Shown here piece after piece: positions 57,064 to 64,000 of a stretch of DNA of 64,000 nt. The position numbers and the translations under genes are program-made. Position 1 is the first letter of the stretch. Every line of letters starts with the position of its first letter. The notes below the pieces were generated by a model. That model saw only the letters and a program-made list of their open reading frames with translations. It was not told the DNA's origin and ran no database searches. Origin of the DNA: Leptospira sp. WS58.C1 (GTDB lineage Bacteria > Spirochaetota > Leptospiria > Leptospirales > Leptospiraceae); contig NZ_CP162137.1 of the NCBI RefSeq assembly GCF_040833995.1, forward strand, positions 1,267,001 through 1,331,000, in the 5' to 3' direction.

Positions 57064-57149
57064 AATAAATTCCTAATTCAGAACTTCCGAATGGTTTTAT
57101 TCGGGAAACAAAAGGAAACCCCGGAAAGGTATTCTAGTCAAGAATTTTG

Positions 57150-58526
57150 TCAGCGGATATTATCTAGAGAATCAAGAGAATATAAGGATTTTATCCTTTC
57201 ATCCAAACTTTTTAACTCCAACTTATCGAAAACCGCCAGTTTGTTTCCTGAAAATCGGAAGACCAGAAACTCATCCTTATTTTCGGATATGGCTGCTTTC
57301 AAACCTTCTACTGAGTCCACGACCTTATCATTCACAGATTCTAAGATCAAGTCTTGGAATTCCTGATAGGCCCTGTTCTTTTCATCCGGGAAGGCTCTGG
57401 AAAGTAATACGATACGGCTCCTTTCCGGATGAAGTTTTTTAGAATAACTTTCGGCTAAGAATACTAACTTTCTGTCGCTTGCAGATTTATATTTTTCTCC
57501 GTATTCTTTCAAATACGTATGAGTGAGTTCCGTGAAAAGTAAACCGCCCGCGATCAAATATTTAGGTGCGATCTTATCGGAACTTTCCGGGATCAAAAAT
57601 GAATCCTCGTTGTAAGGTTTTAGCTGATAACGTATCTCTCTTTTTCTGCCGTCACGATACAAAGAAAGAGTTACCCATTCTCCCGAATTCAAATAAGATC
57701 CACCTTTACTGAGTAGGATATCGTATAATGCTTGTTTTTGTTTCGAGGCAACCGGGATCCCGTTTACGGAAAGTACAGCATCTCCTGGAAATAGATTATG
57801 CATCGGACCGATCCCGGGAAGAACTTCCGAAACAACCGCACCCACGCTACCTTTCGGGAAATAATAATCCTCTTCCGCAGGAGTTAAAGAGCCTTCCGCA
57901 TAAAAACCCGGGTGAGGAAAAGGAGAAAGAGAAGAAAATCTGCTCTGATAAAATCTACGAAGAAGTTCCGCACCTGCATTCCAAGTCCCGTCGGTAAATC
58001 CGCAGACTTTTTTCCCTGAAAAAAGAAAACTCCTGGCCCCGTCTTGGTTTTCCTTTCTGGAAAGTTTGGAAAGAGGTAAAATCGATTTAGAAAATTCTAA
58101 ACTTCCCCATTCAAAATTCTGAAAGAAGGAGGAGCATGTTCCTTGCGCCCTGGGGTTTTCCTCTAAGATCGCGATAGGAGAGACCTTTTTGGATCTTCCG
58201 AAATTTTCCGGAAGAAGAACGATACCAAGTCCAGTATCCAGATCCACTTTTTGGAAGTAGGCCTTTCTCCCTGCGGACTCTTCCGGATGTATTTCGGCGA
58301 ATAGCGGCACTTCTCCTGGTTTTAAAAGTGCAAGTGCGGTTCTTTCATCCAAACGGATCGCAGGAATTTTTTTCTGATACGGAGTCCCTTTTTGGAAAGG
58401 ATTGTGATGAGAATACTTTCTAAAATGGACCAGAAGTGAAAATTCCGAATCCGCCTTCGCTTCTAGATTTCCTGAAGTTCCTAAAAGGGCAAAGACTAGA
58501 AGGAATACGAATCGATAAAATTTCAT
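57150..58526 (-). CDS. Catalytically dead HtrA-like paralogue with PDZ domains
   Basis: A 458-residue exported protein from the ATG at 58526 (AAGGAGGG site, ATGA overlap with the protease gene). The signal peptide ends near NLEA-KAD. Its layout follows that of the upstream protease: a protease-like N-terminal half, a PDZ domain ([31 protein letters not shown]) and a second C-terminal PDZ-like part ([28 protein letters not shown]). The catalytic His position reads ALALLKPGE, and no G-x-S-G-G motif is present. Only the Asp-region resemblance ([12 protein letters not shown]) remains. I infer a pseudoprotease that may bind substrates or regulate the active partner. Confidence 0.75.
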   Translation of the reverse strand: MKFYRFVFLLVFALLGTSGNLEAKADSEFSLLVHFRKYSHHNPFQKGTPYQKKIPAIRLDERTALALLKPGEVPLFAEIHPEESAGRKAYFQKVDLDTGLGIVLLPENFGRSKKVSPIAILEENPRAQGTCSSFFQNFEWGSLEFSKSILPLSKLSRKENQDGARSFLFSGKKVCGFTDGTWNAGAELLRRFYQSRFSSLSPFPHPGFYAEGSLTPAEEDYYFPKGSVGAVVSEVLPGIGPMHNLFPGDAVLSVNGIPVASKQKQALYDILLSKGGSYLNSGEWVTLSLYRDGRKREIRYQLKPYNEDSFLIPESSDKIAPKYLIAGGLLFTELTHTYLKEYGEKYKSASDRKLVFLAESYSKKLHPERSRIVLLSRAFPDEKNRAYQEFQDLILESVNDKVVDSVEGLKAAISENKDEFLVFRFSGNKLAVFDKLELKSLDERIKSLYSLDSLDNIR

Positions 58527-59992
58527 TTTCCCTCCTTGGATTCGTCCGACTTGATATCGAATCTTTTTCTGACCCGTAAGTCTATGGTTCGAACGGTTTT
58601 GGCATCCAAAACCAAAGGAAGACCAACACCTCTGAATTTGAGAACTATGGTCCCATTTGAGTATTTTTTCCAATAATCCTTAAATTCGGCGATATTGGAA
58701 GGGGTTTTTCCATTAATGGATTCTAATATTTTAAAACGATAATTTAGATATTTGGAATTGAGTGGATCCGGAAAGATGGTAGTCAAGATCAGATCCCTTT
58801 CCGTAAATTTAAAAAGATCGTCTTGTATAAAATAACTGTAATGGTATCTGAGAGCTGTTTCCACTCTTTGGCTTTCTTTACCGAATAATGCCCGATTTAC
58901 GGGCTGAAATAAAAGTCCCGCTCCTAAAAAACTTTTGATCTGGCGATCTCTATACAGTTCCAAGGAATCCGTCTTTTTTAATTCGGCTTGGATCTTAAAA
59001 TTTTTACCGTTCCTATAAAAATACAATGTGAGCTTTTGACCCACAAAGCCCGGTTCGATCAGATCTACGATCGTTCTTCCCGTAAATTCCAAAAGCCCAC
59101 CCTCATTATTCAGATAAGCCTCGTCTACCTTATATAAAAAATCATCCGTCTGCAAAACATCCGAAAAAGAAGAATTCGGATATACCTTATTCACAAGCAC
59201 TCCTTGCAGATTCTGAGGAACCCCTAAATACTTTTTCACGGATTCGGAGTTCCCATTTTGGAATGTAAAACCTACGAAAGGGAATCCGTCATACTGTCCG
59301 TCTTGTATATCTTTTAAAAAATGTTGTACAACTTCAGGCGGAATGAGATACGCCGTATTTCCTTGGATCTGACTGACTTCGAAAATAATACCGGCTACTT
59401 TTCCGTTTTGAATAGCCGGACCTCCTGAATAACCGGGTAAAATATTGGCGCCTACACGGATTACCTTTCTATAATCTAAGCCCGTGAAAGAATATCTTAA
59501 TCGTTCTACACGGTTGACTAAACCGTTTTCCAAAGTAAGATTTTCCGCACCTTCCGGATAACCGAGCATCAAAAGATTACTGCCGAGAGAAGGGGATTCT
59601 TCGGTGATTTCCAAAGGTTCTACTCCGGAGAAAAATTCTTCGTCTTCCACGGAGATCAAGGCCAGATCGCAATCGAAACCTATAAATTCCACCTTTGCAC
59701 TATAATATTTGCTACTATTAAACCGTTTAACTTTCAAATACTTGGATTCGGAGATCACATGGGCATTCGTTAATATTCTATTTCCTGCAATTATGAACCC
59801 GGAACCGACGTCGCGAGAAAGATCCTGGTCCCCGAACTCCAAAGGATCTGTCGCATCGGGATAAATATCGCTTCTGACGATGACAACACCGTTCAATAAA
59901 GTTTTAAGATCCGGGTTCCCGTTCGTTTGGGAAAAAACGGGAAAACTCAAGATCAGGATAAAACCTGCGCGAAGTATCCAAAACTTATTCAT
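58523..59992 (-). CDS. HtrA/Deg-like serine protease with PDZ domains
   Basis: A 489-residue exported protease from the ATG at 59992 (CGGAG site). The signal peptide is [11 protein letters not shown]. The trypsin-fold triad is His78 (LTNAHVI), Asp109 (FDCDLALI) and Ser189 (PGYSGGPA; the usual Asn before Ser is Tyr). A first PDZ ([37 protein letters not shown]) and a more divergent second one ([22 protein letters not shown]) follow. It should work in the periplasm in quality control. It is coupled by ATGA to its inactive paralogue and overlaps the upstream secreted-protein gene by 8 bp. Confidence 0.88.
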   Translation of the reverse strand: MNKFWILRAGFILILSFPVFSQTNGNPDLKTLLNGVVIVRSDIYPDATDPLEFGDQDLSRDVGSGFIIAGNRILTNAHVISESKYLKVKRFNSSKYYSAKVEFIGFDCDLALISVEDEEFFSGVEPLEITEESPSLGSNLLMLGYPEGAENLTLENGLVNRVERLRYSFTGLDYRKVIRVGANILPGYSGGPAIQNGKVAGIIFEVSQIQGNTAYLIPPEVVQHFLKDIQDGQYDGFPFVGFTFQNGNSESVKKYLGVPQNLQGVLVNKVYPNSSFSDVLQTDDFLYKVDEAYLNNEGGLLEFTGRTIVDLIEPGFVGQKLTLYFYRNGKNFKIQAELKKTDSLELYRDRQIKSFLGAGLLFQPVNRALFGKESQRVETALRYHYSYFIQDDLFKFTERDLILTTIFPDPLNSKYLNYRFKILESINGKTPSNIAEFKDYWKKYSNGTIVLKFRGVGLPLVLDAKTVRTIDLRVRKRFDIKSDESKEGK

Positions 59993-60869
59993 GAAATAAC
60001 TCCGCGTCGGACCATACAATTTTATCCTTTTCTACCGATTCTAATTTCAATTTTGCCAAGTAACGGGCTCCTTCTTGGAGTTCTTCCGTGGGTTGGTTAT
60101 CCACTAAGACGTTTCCGCTCAGATCCGCTTTGATCCTGATCCAGGAATAAGGAGAATCCGGCAAACAACTGGCTTGGAAAGAATAATACAAAGACTTGTC
60201 CCAATAAAAATCCGCATCCTTCCCCAAGTAAAGAAGAGGGCAGGAAGAATCAAAAAAGATCTCTTTTCCTTTAGGAGTCGGACGATCTATCGGATGTTTT
60301 GCTATGCTTAAGAAATATTGCAGACCAAAATTCACGGTGGAAGCTTTTTCCACTAATTTTGTTTCCGGATTGGATTTACCGCCTGGAATAGGTTTGGAAC
60401 TTGCGGCCTTCAAATTTTCAGCGGAAAATTCCAATTCCCAATAAACGGTCTTTCCTAACTTTACCGGACCTTTCACTCGGAAGGAATCTATTCTTTCCGG
60501 AGAACGTAATCTTTCTTCACCTGAATAAAAGAAACCGTACAGTTTTTTTCCGGGGCAATCCAGATAAAGAACCTGTAATTCTTCCATTTCATGAGTGGAT
60601 CTGAACTTACACTCGCCTATATGAACCGTCCCATGTTGTTTGAACCATTCTTTCAACGGCCTTGCATCTTTCTCTTTGGAGTATTTTCTCCAAGCTTCTT
60701 GAAATTCTTTCTCAGCAAAGTCGCCGATCCTGGAAATTTTCTTTTGGGTTTGCGGTTCTTCTGCGAAACTTCCCGAATCCGGAATAAAAACGGAAAAAAA
60801 CAATAAAACTCCAAGGCTTGTAAAAGAAAGAAGGAGTCTTTTCGTTCTTAATTGGAAAATATTCTGCAT
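59985..60869 (-). CDS. Exported protein leading the HtrA operon
   Basis: A 294-residue protein from the ATG at 60869 ([10 protein letters not shown]); an ATG at 60881 is four codons upstream. The signal/anchor is [18 protein letters not shown]. The mature part has a helical start ([27 protein letters not shown]) and then a beta-rich body with cysteines at GECKFRS, YLDCPGK, SSCPLLY and ASCLPDS, likely forming two disulfides. I recognise no domain. Its 3' end overlaps the protease gene, so it may be a partner or substrate adaptor; that is inference. Confidence 0.65.
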   Translation of the reverse strand: MQNIFQLRTKRLLLSFTSLGVLLFFSVFIPDSGSFAEEPQTQKKISRIGDFAEKEFQEAWRKYSKEKDARPLKEWFKQHGTVHIGECKFRSTHEMEELQVLYLDCPGKKLYGFFYSGEERLRSPERIDSFRVKGPVKLGKTVYWELEFSAENLKAASSKPIPGGKSNPETKLVEKASTVNFGLQYFLSIAKHPIDRPTPKGKEIFFDSSCPLLYLGKDADFYWDKSLYYSFQASCLPDSPYSWIRIKADLSGNVLVDNQPTEELQEGARYLAKLKLESVEKDKIVWSDAELFHE

Positions 60870-61063
60870 AGGGGAAAACATTCCTAATTATTATCGGTTC
60901 GGGAAAAAGCGGATTTTACAGATCTGAAAATAGAAGAGGAATTTCCGTAGAATTCTTGAGATTATGTCCCGAATTTCCAGGAATACCAAAAAAAAGTTAA
61001 ACTCTGAAACGGGACTCTGGAATATGGTTAAAACTAAGAGTAAAAAATATAACGGTATTCATC

Positions 61064-61915
61064 TTGTCTCACTGGAGTTTTCTTAAAACCGACCTGAACG
61101 AAAAGCAGGACTTATTCATCGATTGCCGCTCCCAAGCGCAATACCAGGAATCCACCTTAAAGGGTGCGTATTATTTTCCATTCGTCAAAAAAGCTTTTGC
61201 TTCCGATCCGGACTCTTCCAAAAAATTATTGGGTCCGATCGAAGAGATACTTGCTCTGGCTAAAAAAGAGGAGAAGTCCAGGATACTCGTTTTCGACGAG
61301 GGAATGGGGATGTTCGCATCCAGACTCGTTTTTCTTTTGAGAGCCGCAGGTTTTCAAAATGCGTTTTTGATCGGACAACGTTGGCCTGTAGATGGAGCCA
61401 AGGAAAAAGGTTCCAAAGAATTGGATATAGGTCCTGCGTCAAAAGTCCGCAAATTAGAAGGAGTGATCGACAAGGCGTTCTTAGAAAAGAACCTAACTAG
61501 ACTCCAAATTTTCGACACTCGCACACCGGAAGAGTACGACGGTAAACTTCCTCGTCTAACCGCTCCCGAGCCGGGTAGTTTATGCGGAAGATTGCCTGGA
61601 GCATTCCTCTGGGATTGGAGAATGTTGTATGACGCGAACGGTGAACTCGTGGACAAAACTTTCTTCAATAAAAAGTTAAGAGGTTTTCCTTTTATGCCGG
61701 AAAGGACCACCGTTATCTACGATTATAACGGAGCAAGATCCTCCTTGCTTGCGTTGATGCTCAAAGAAGTAGGATACAACGACGTGAATGTATACGTCGG
61801 CTCTTGGTTCGAATGGAGAAAATCCAATCTACCTAAACAAGCAGCGAACATATACGGACAGACAGGTGCAGGAGCTTCTGCACCTAGAGTCGGTGGCATC
61901 GACAGAAAAAGTTAA
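61064..61915 (+). CDS. Rhodanese-fold protein lacking the catalytic cysteine
   Basis: A 283-residue two-domain protein starting with TTG at 61064 ([10 protein letters not shown]); no in-frame ATG exists upstream. Each half is a rhodanese domain: [23 protein letters not shown] and [17 protein letters not shown] mark the two N-terminal strands. The active loop of the second domain, normally a Cys within CxxGxR, reads [11 protein letters not shown] with Asp220 in place of Cys. Sulfur transfer is therefore unlikely. [14 protein letters not shown] and [11 protein letters not shown] are otherwise typical of thiosulfate sulfurtransferases. It may be regulatory or bind another anion. Confidence 0.82.
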   Translation: MSHWSFLKTDLNEKQDLFIDCRSQAQYQESTLKGAYYFPFVKKAFASDPDSSKKLLGPIEEILALAKKEEKSRILVFDEGMGMFASRLVFLLRAAGFQNAFLIGQRWPVDGAKEKGSKELDIGPASKVRKLEGVIDKAFLEKNLTRLQIFDTRTPEEYDGKLPRLTAPEPGSLCGRLPGAFLWDWRMLYDANGELVDKTFFNKKLRGFPFMPERTTVIYDYNGARSSLLALMLKEVGYNDVNVYVGSWFEWRKSNLPKQAANIYGQTGAGASAPRVGGIDRKS

Positions 61916-61976
61916 AAAAAGAAAGACTTCTTAAGCTTCTAAAAGAACCTTTCGTTTGTTTCTATGAGGAATAACG

Positions 61977-62816
61977 ATGAGGTTCTTTTTTATTATAGGC
62001 CTATTATTTGCATTTGTATTGGATTGCGGATCCAGATTCGAAAAAATCTCTCCGTTTTCCATTCCTCCTCAAGAATTCGATCTTGGAAACGGGATCAAAG
62101 CTGTATTCCTACCGACTGAACTATCGTTCATCACTTCCCAAGGTAAAATATTGGAATTTTCCCTAAAAGATCCGTTTCTTTCCTCCGCAAAAGGAGAGCA
62201 GATCGTTAATTACAGAAAGGCAACTTTTAAGATCAAAGATAAGATCCTATTAGAATGTGGATCCCAAACGATTGAAAGTCTTGGATTAGAATCCGGCGCA
62301 TTACTAGTAAAAGGAAAACTTACCGGAAAAAATTGCGAAACTGGATATACGATCCGATTCGTTTCCTCTTCCAATGCCGGACTCGATTGGAAGGTGGAAA
62401 TAACGAATCCGGAACTAAACCGCACATATATAAAATTCAAATCGGACGAATCCGAAAGTATCTACGGTTTAGGTGAACAATTTTCTCATCTGAATCTAAA
62501 AGGAAAAAAACCGTTCTTATTCTCCGAAGAACAAGGAGTGGGAAGAGGAGACCAACCCATCACTTGGGGAGCCGAATTATTAGAAGGCGCAGGTGGAAAC
62601 GAATACAGTACTTATATATCCAGTCCTTTTTTTCTCACTTCTCGAAACAGGGGCTTCTTCTTTGAAAACGGCTCTTATTACGTTTTTGATTTTGAAGAAG
62701 ATTCCGAAATTACGATAGAATTCAGAGAAAGAGGATTGAATGTTAAATCCTGGAAAGCTTCAAGTCCTAAAGAGATCTTAAAATTATATACTTCTCATAC
62801 AGGAAGAGCAGAATAA
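61977..62816 (+). CDS. GH31 (sulfoquinovosidase-like) fragment without the catalytic barrel
   Basis: A 279-residue lipoprotein (FAFVLDC lipobox, Cys17). The body matches the N-terminal beta-sandwich of GH31 alpha-glucosidases, closest by eye to the YihQ sulfoquinovosidase type: SIYGLGEQFSHLNLKGK, LFSEEQGVGRGDQ, TWGAELLEGAGGNEY and FFFENGSYYVFDF. In complete enzymes the segment equivalent to LYTSHTGR leads into the catalytic TIM barrel; here two codons later there is a stop, and the next gene starts within 55 bp. The nucleophile and acid/base residues are therefore missing. It is either a decayed gene or a stand-alone sugar-binding domain. Confidence 0.75.
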   Translation: MRFFFIIGLLFAFVLDCGSRFEKISPFSIPPQEFDLGNGIKAVFLPTELSFITSQGKILEFSLKDPFLSSAKGEQIVNYRKATFKIKDKILLECGSQTIESLGLESGALLVKGKLTGKNCETGYTIRFVSSSNAGLDWKVEITNPELNRTYIKFKSDESESIYGLGEQFSHLNLKGKKPFLFSEEQGVGRGDQPITWGAELLEGAGGNEYSTYISSPFFLTSRNRGFFFENGSYYVFDFEEDSEITIEFRERGLNVKSWKASSPKEILKLYTSHTGRAE

Positions 62817-62867
62817 TAGAGACTTACATGACTTCTACACTGTCTAAATAAAAAAAGAAGGTCTCCT

Positions 62868-63281
62868 TTGTCAAAATTTACGGAACCGATCGTGCTATTT
62901 GACGGAGTATGCAATTTATGTAACGGTGCAGTGAATGTACTTTTGGATCTGGATAAACATAAAAGATTAAAATTTGCAAGCTTACAGTCCGAATATGCAA
63001 AAAATCTAATCCAATCTAAGGCCCTGAAGGAAAAGATCCGAGGGATTGACAGTATTCTTTTCTGGGACGGGGAAGAGATCCATATCAAATCGAATGCCAT
63101 CTTGGAGATTTGCGGTAAGTTGGGTGGTTTTTGGAAAGTCCTCAAATTTGGTTATATTATCCCAAGACCAATCCGAAACATTCTGTACGATCTGATTGCG
63201 AAAAACAGGTACAAACTTTTCGGTACGAGAGAATCTTGCAGAATGCCAACCCCGGAATTAAAAGAAAGGATCTTAGGATAG
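62868..63281 (+). CDS. DCC-family thiol-disulfide oxidoreductase (DUF393)
   Basis: A 137-residue protein beginning with TTG at 62868 after an AAGGT site. The N-terminal IVLFDGVCNLCNGAVN carries the DxxCxxC motif that gives the DCC family its name. FASLQSEYAKNLI, SILFWDGEEIHIKSNAIL and the basic C-terminus (RPIRNILYDLIAKNRYKLFG) are typical. Members are predicted thioredoxin-like redox proteins; the substrate is not known. A palindromic element starts 5 bp after the stop. Confidence 0.85.
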   Translation: MSKFTEPIVLFDGVCNLCNGAVNVLLDLDKHKRLKFASLQSEYAKNLIQSKALKEKIRGIDSILFWDGEEIHIKSNAILEICGKLGGFWKVLKFGYIIPRPIRNILYDLIAKNRYKLFGTRESCRMPTPELKERILG

Positions 63282-63285
63282 GGTA

Positions 63286-63373
63286 TTCGCACAGAGTTCA
63301 CTGAGGACACAGAGGGCGTGGCGTGTAGAGTTTCCGATAGTTTACTCCGTGCTCTCAGTGTTCTCCGTGCGAA
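63286..63373. repeat. TTCGCA-TGCGAA palindromic element (88 bp)
   Basis: This is the cleanest copy in the window. Left arm TTCGCACAGAGTTCACTGAG (from 63286), right arm CTCTCAGTGTTCTCCGTGCGAA (to 63373), with a loop around GGCGTGTAGAGTTTCC. It would fold into one long hairpin if transcribed. Confidence 0.75.
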
Positions 63374-63816
63374 GGTTCCTGTTCTATCGCAAAGGTTATT
63401 TTCTCCAAAAACTCGGAAAAACCGCACAAAATCTGGCCTTTGAGTGCCTTACCTTATGTCTATTCCATCCAGGTTTCCGGGTTCAACTACGACGAAAGTT
63501 TCTCTAAATTTCTGAAAACTTTTCAGTAAGTTTGCATTTTTTCGGGACTCTATTCGCAGCACCTCATAAAAACTCTTAAATTCTATCAAAATATGCTAAA
63601 AATTGAGAGAATAGCCCTTAAAATAATTAATTTCATTGGAATTCGGTCGAATTCATTCAGTATCGTTAATTCCTCTGGATTTAGGTGGAGAAAAATCCTT
63701 GTCCCGAGATTATGGACCAGGAGGATAGGTTGAACTTTCGGAAATTTACCGCCGATCTTAAAAGCAAGACCCGTTTTTTAAGAGAATTTTTGGCGGCGCA
63801 AAAAGGAAAGAACCAA
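63374..63816. other. Gene-free AT-rich spacer
   Basis: About 440 bp without a convincing gene. An in-frame ATG at 63712 could extend the next gene by 35 charged residues, but the better ribosome site (AAAGGAAAG) belongs to the ATG at 63817. No repeat or clear promoter was seen. Confidence 0.35.
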
Positions 63817-64000
63817 ATGAAAAGAAAAACTATTCTTACGATAGTAGGTGCTTCTGCACTCGTCGTCCTTTCCTGGAAATCTTTCGCAAATACATATTTG
63901 GAAGAAGTTAAGGTCGACAACCAATTCATCCAAACCTATCAATCTAGAGAAGGGATCTGGATCGTTCCCGGAAAAGTAAAAGAATCCCTAGAGGATCTAT
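63817..64000 (+). CDS. N-terminus of an exported protein, cut by the window edge
   Basis: From the ATG at 63817 (AAAGGAAAG site) the peptide starts MKRKTILTIVGASALVVL and continues SWKSFANTYLEEVKVDN, a signal peptide or anchor followed by a soluble region, open to the last base. An ATG at 63712 in the same frame would place 35 charged residues before the hydrophobic stretch. Only about 61 residues are visible, so I cannot name the family. Confidence 0.55.
   Translation, partial: MKRKTILTIVGASALVVLSWKSFANTYLEEVKVDNQFIQTYQSREGIWIVPGKVKESLEDL

Overview
The window is a 64 kb stretch of spirochaete chromosome that reads as Leptospira. The evidence is spirochaete-style lipoboxes, many Leptospira-type secreted and outer-membrane proteins, a single-chain glycyl-tRNA synthetase, a split acyl-CoA carboxylase (biotin carboxylase plus a separate biotin carrier), a FYDLN acidic protein, IcmF, and the dispersed intergenic palindromes typical of this genus. 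I see no rRNA, tRNA, CRISPR array, prophage or insertion sequence. Most of the region is ordinary dense chromosome with short operons and many 4-bp ATGA/TTGA/GTGA stop-start overlaps. Species cannot be assigned from the sequence alone.

Layout. 0-5 kb: two small DUF3015-type secreted proteins (one cut by the window edge), a TPR protein, the membrane pyrophosphatase hppA and a repeat-rich spacer. 5-12 kb: a GNAT acetyltransferase, a zinc-protease lipoprotein, glyS, then a coupled cluster of polytopic TonB-like protein, PrsW-like protein, prmA and a PfkB sugar/adenosine kinase. 12-16 kb (minus): DUF2225 protein, truA, an envelope protein and a lipoprotein. 16-20 kb: a periplasmic protein, then PlsC-like acyltransferase, biotin carboxylase and biotin carrier, all translationally coupled. 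20-25 kb: two Omp85-like barrel genes, each followed by a DUF1566 lipoprotein gene; the two DUF1566 proteins are identical. 25-34.5 kb: nadB, an S41 protease, pdxJ, then FYDLN protein, miaA, hfq, an SPFH/HflC-like protein, manC and a 31-residue basic protein. 34.5-44.5 kb: cheW with a TPR protein, small envelope genes, a possible free-standing RNA, a CBS protein, a hybrid sensor protein, class I aldolase and cysK.

44.5-50 kb (minus) holds the most coherent functional cluster: an MbnP-like copper-binding lipoprotein, its MbnH-like di-haem partner, another lipoprotein and a barrel-like outer-membrane protein, preceded by a Cys/His-rich secreted protein and a STAS protein. This looks like copper handling at the cell envelope without a methanobactin gene in view. 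50-64 kb: the fused mutase icmF with a palindromic candidate operator, a PAP2 phosphatase and Wzx-type flippase, a REC plus RsbW-like kinase regulator, a three-gene operon pairing an HtrA-like protease with a catalytically dead paralogue, a rhodanese that lacks its cysteine, a GH31 (sulfoquinovosidase-like) fragment without its catalytic barrel, and a DCC-family redox protein.

Two repeat families run through the spacers. One consists of 85-160 bp imperfect palindromes with ends TTCGCA...TGCGAA, nearly always placed just after stop codons. The other is a short palindrome close to TGTWGGARTTCCWACA. The two are sometimes nested.
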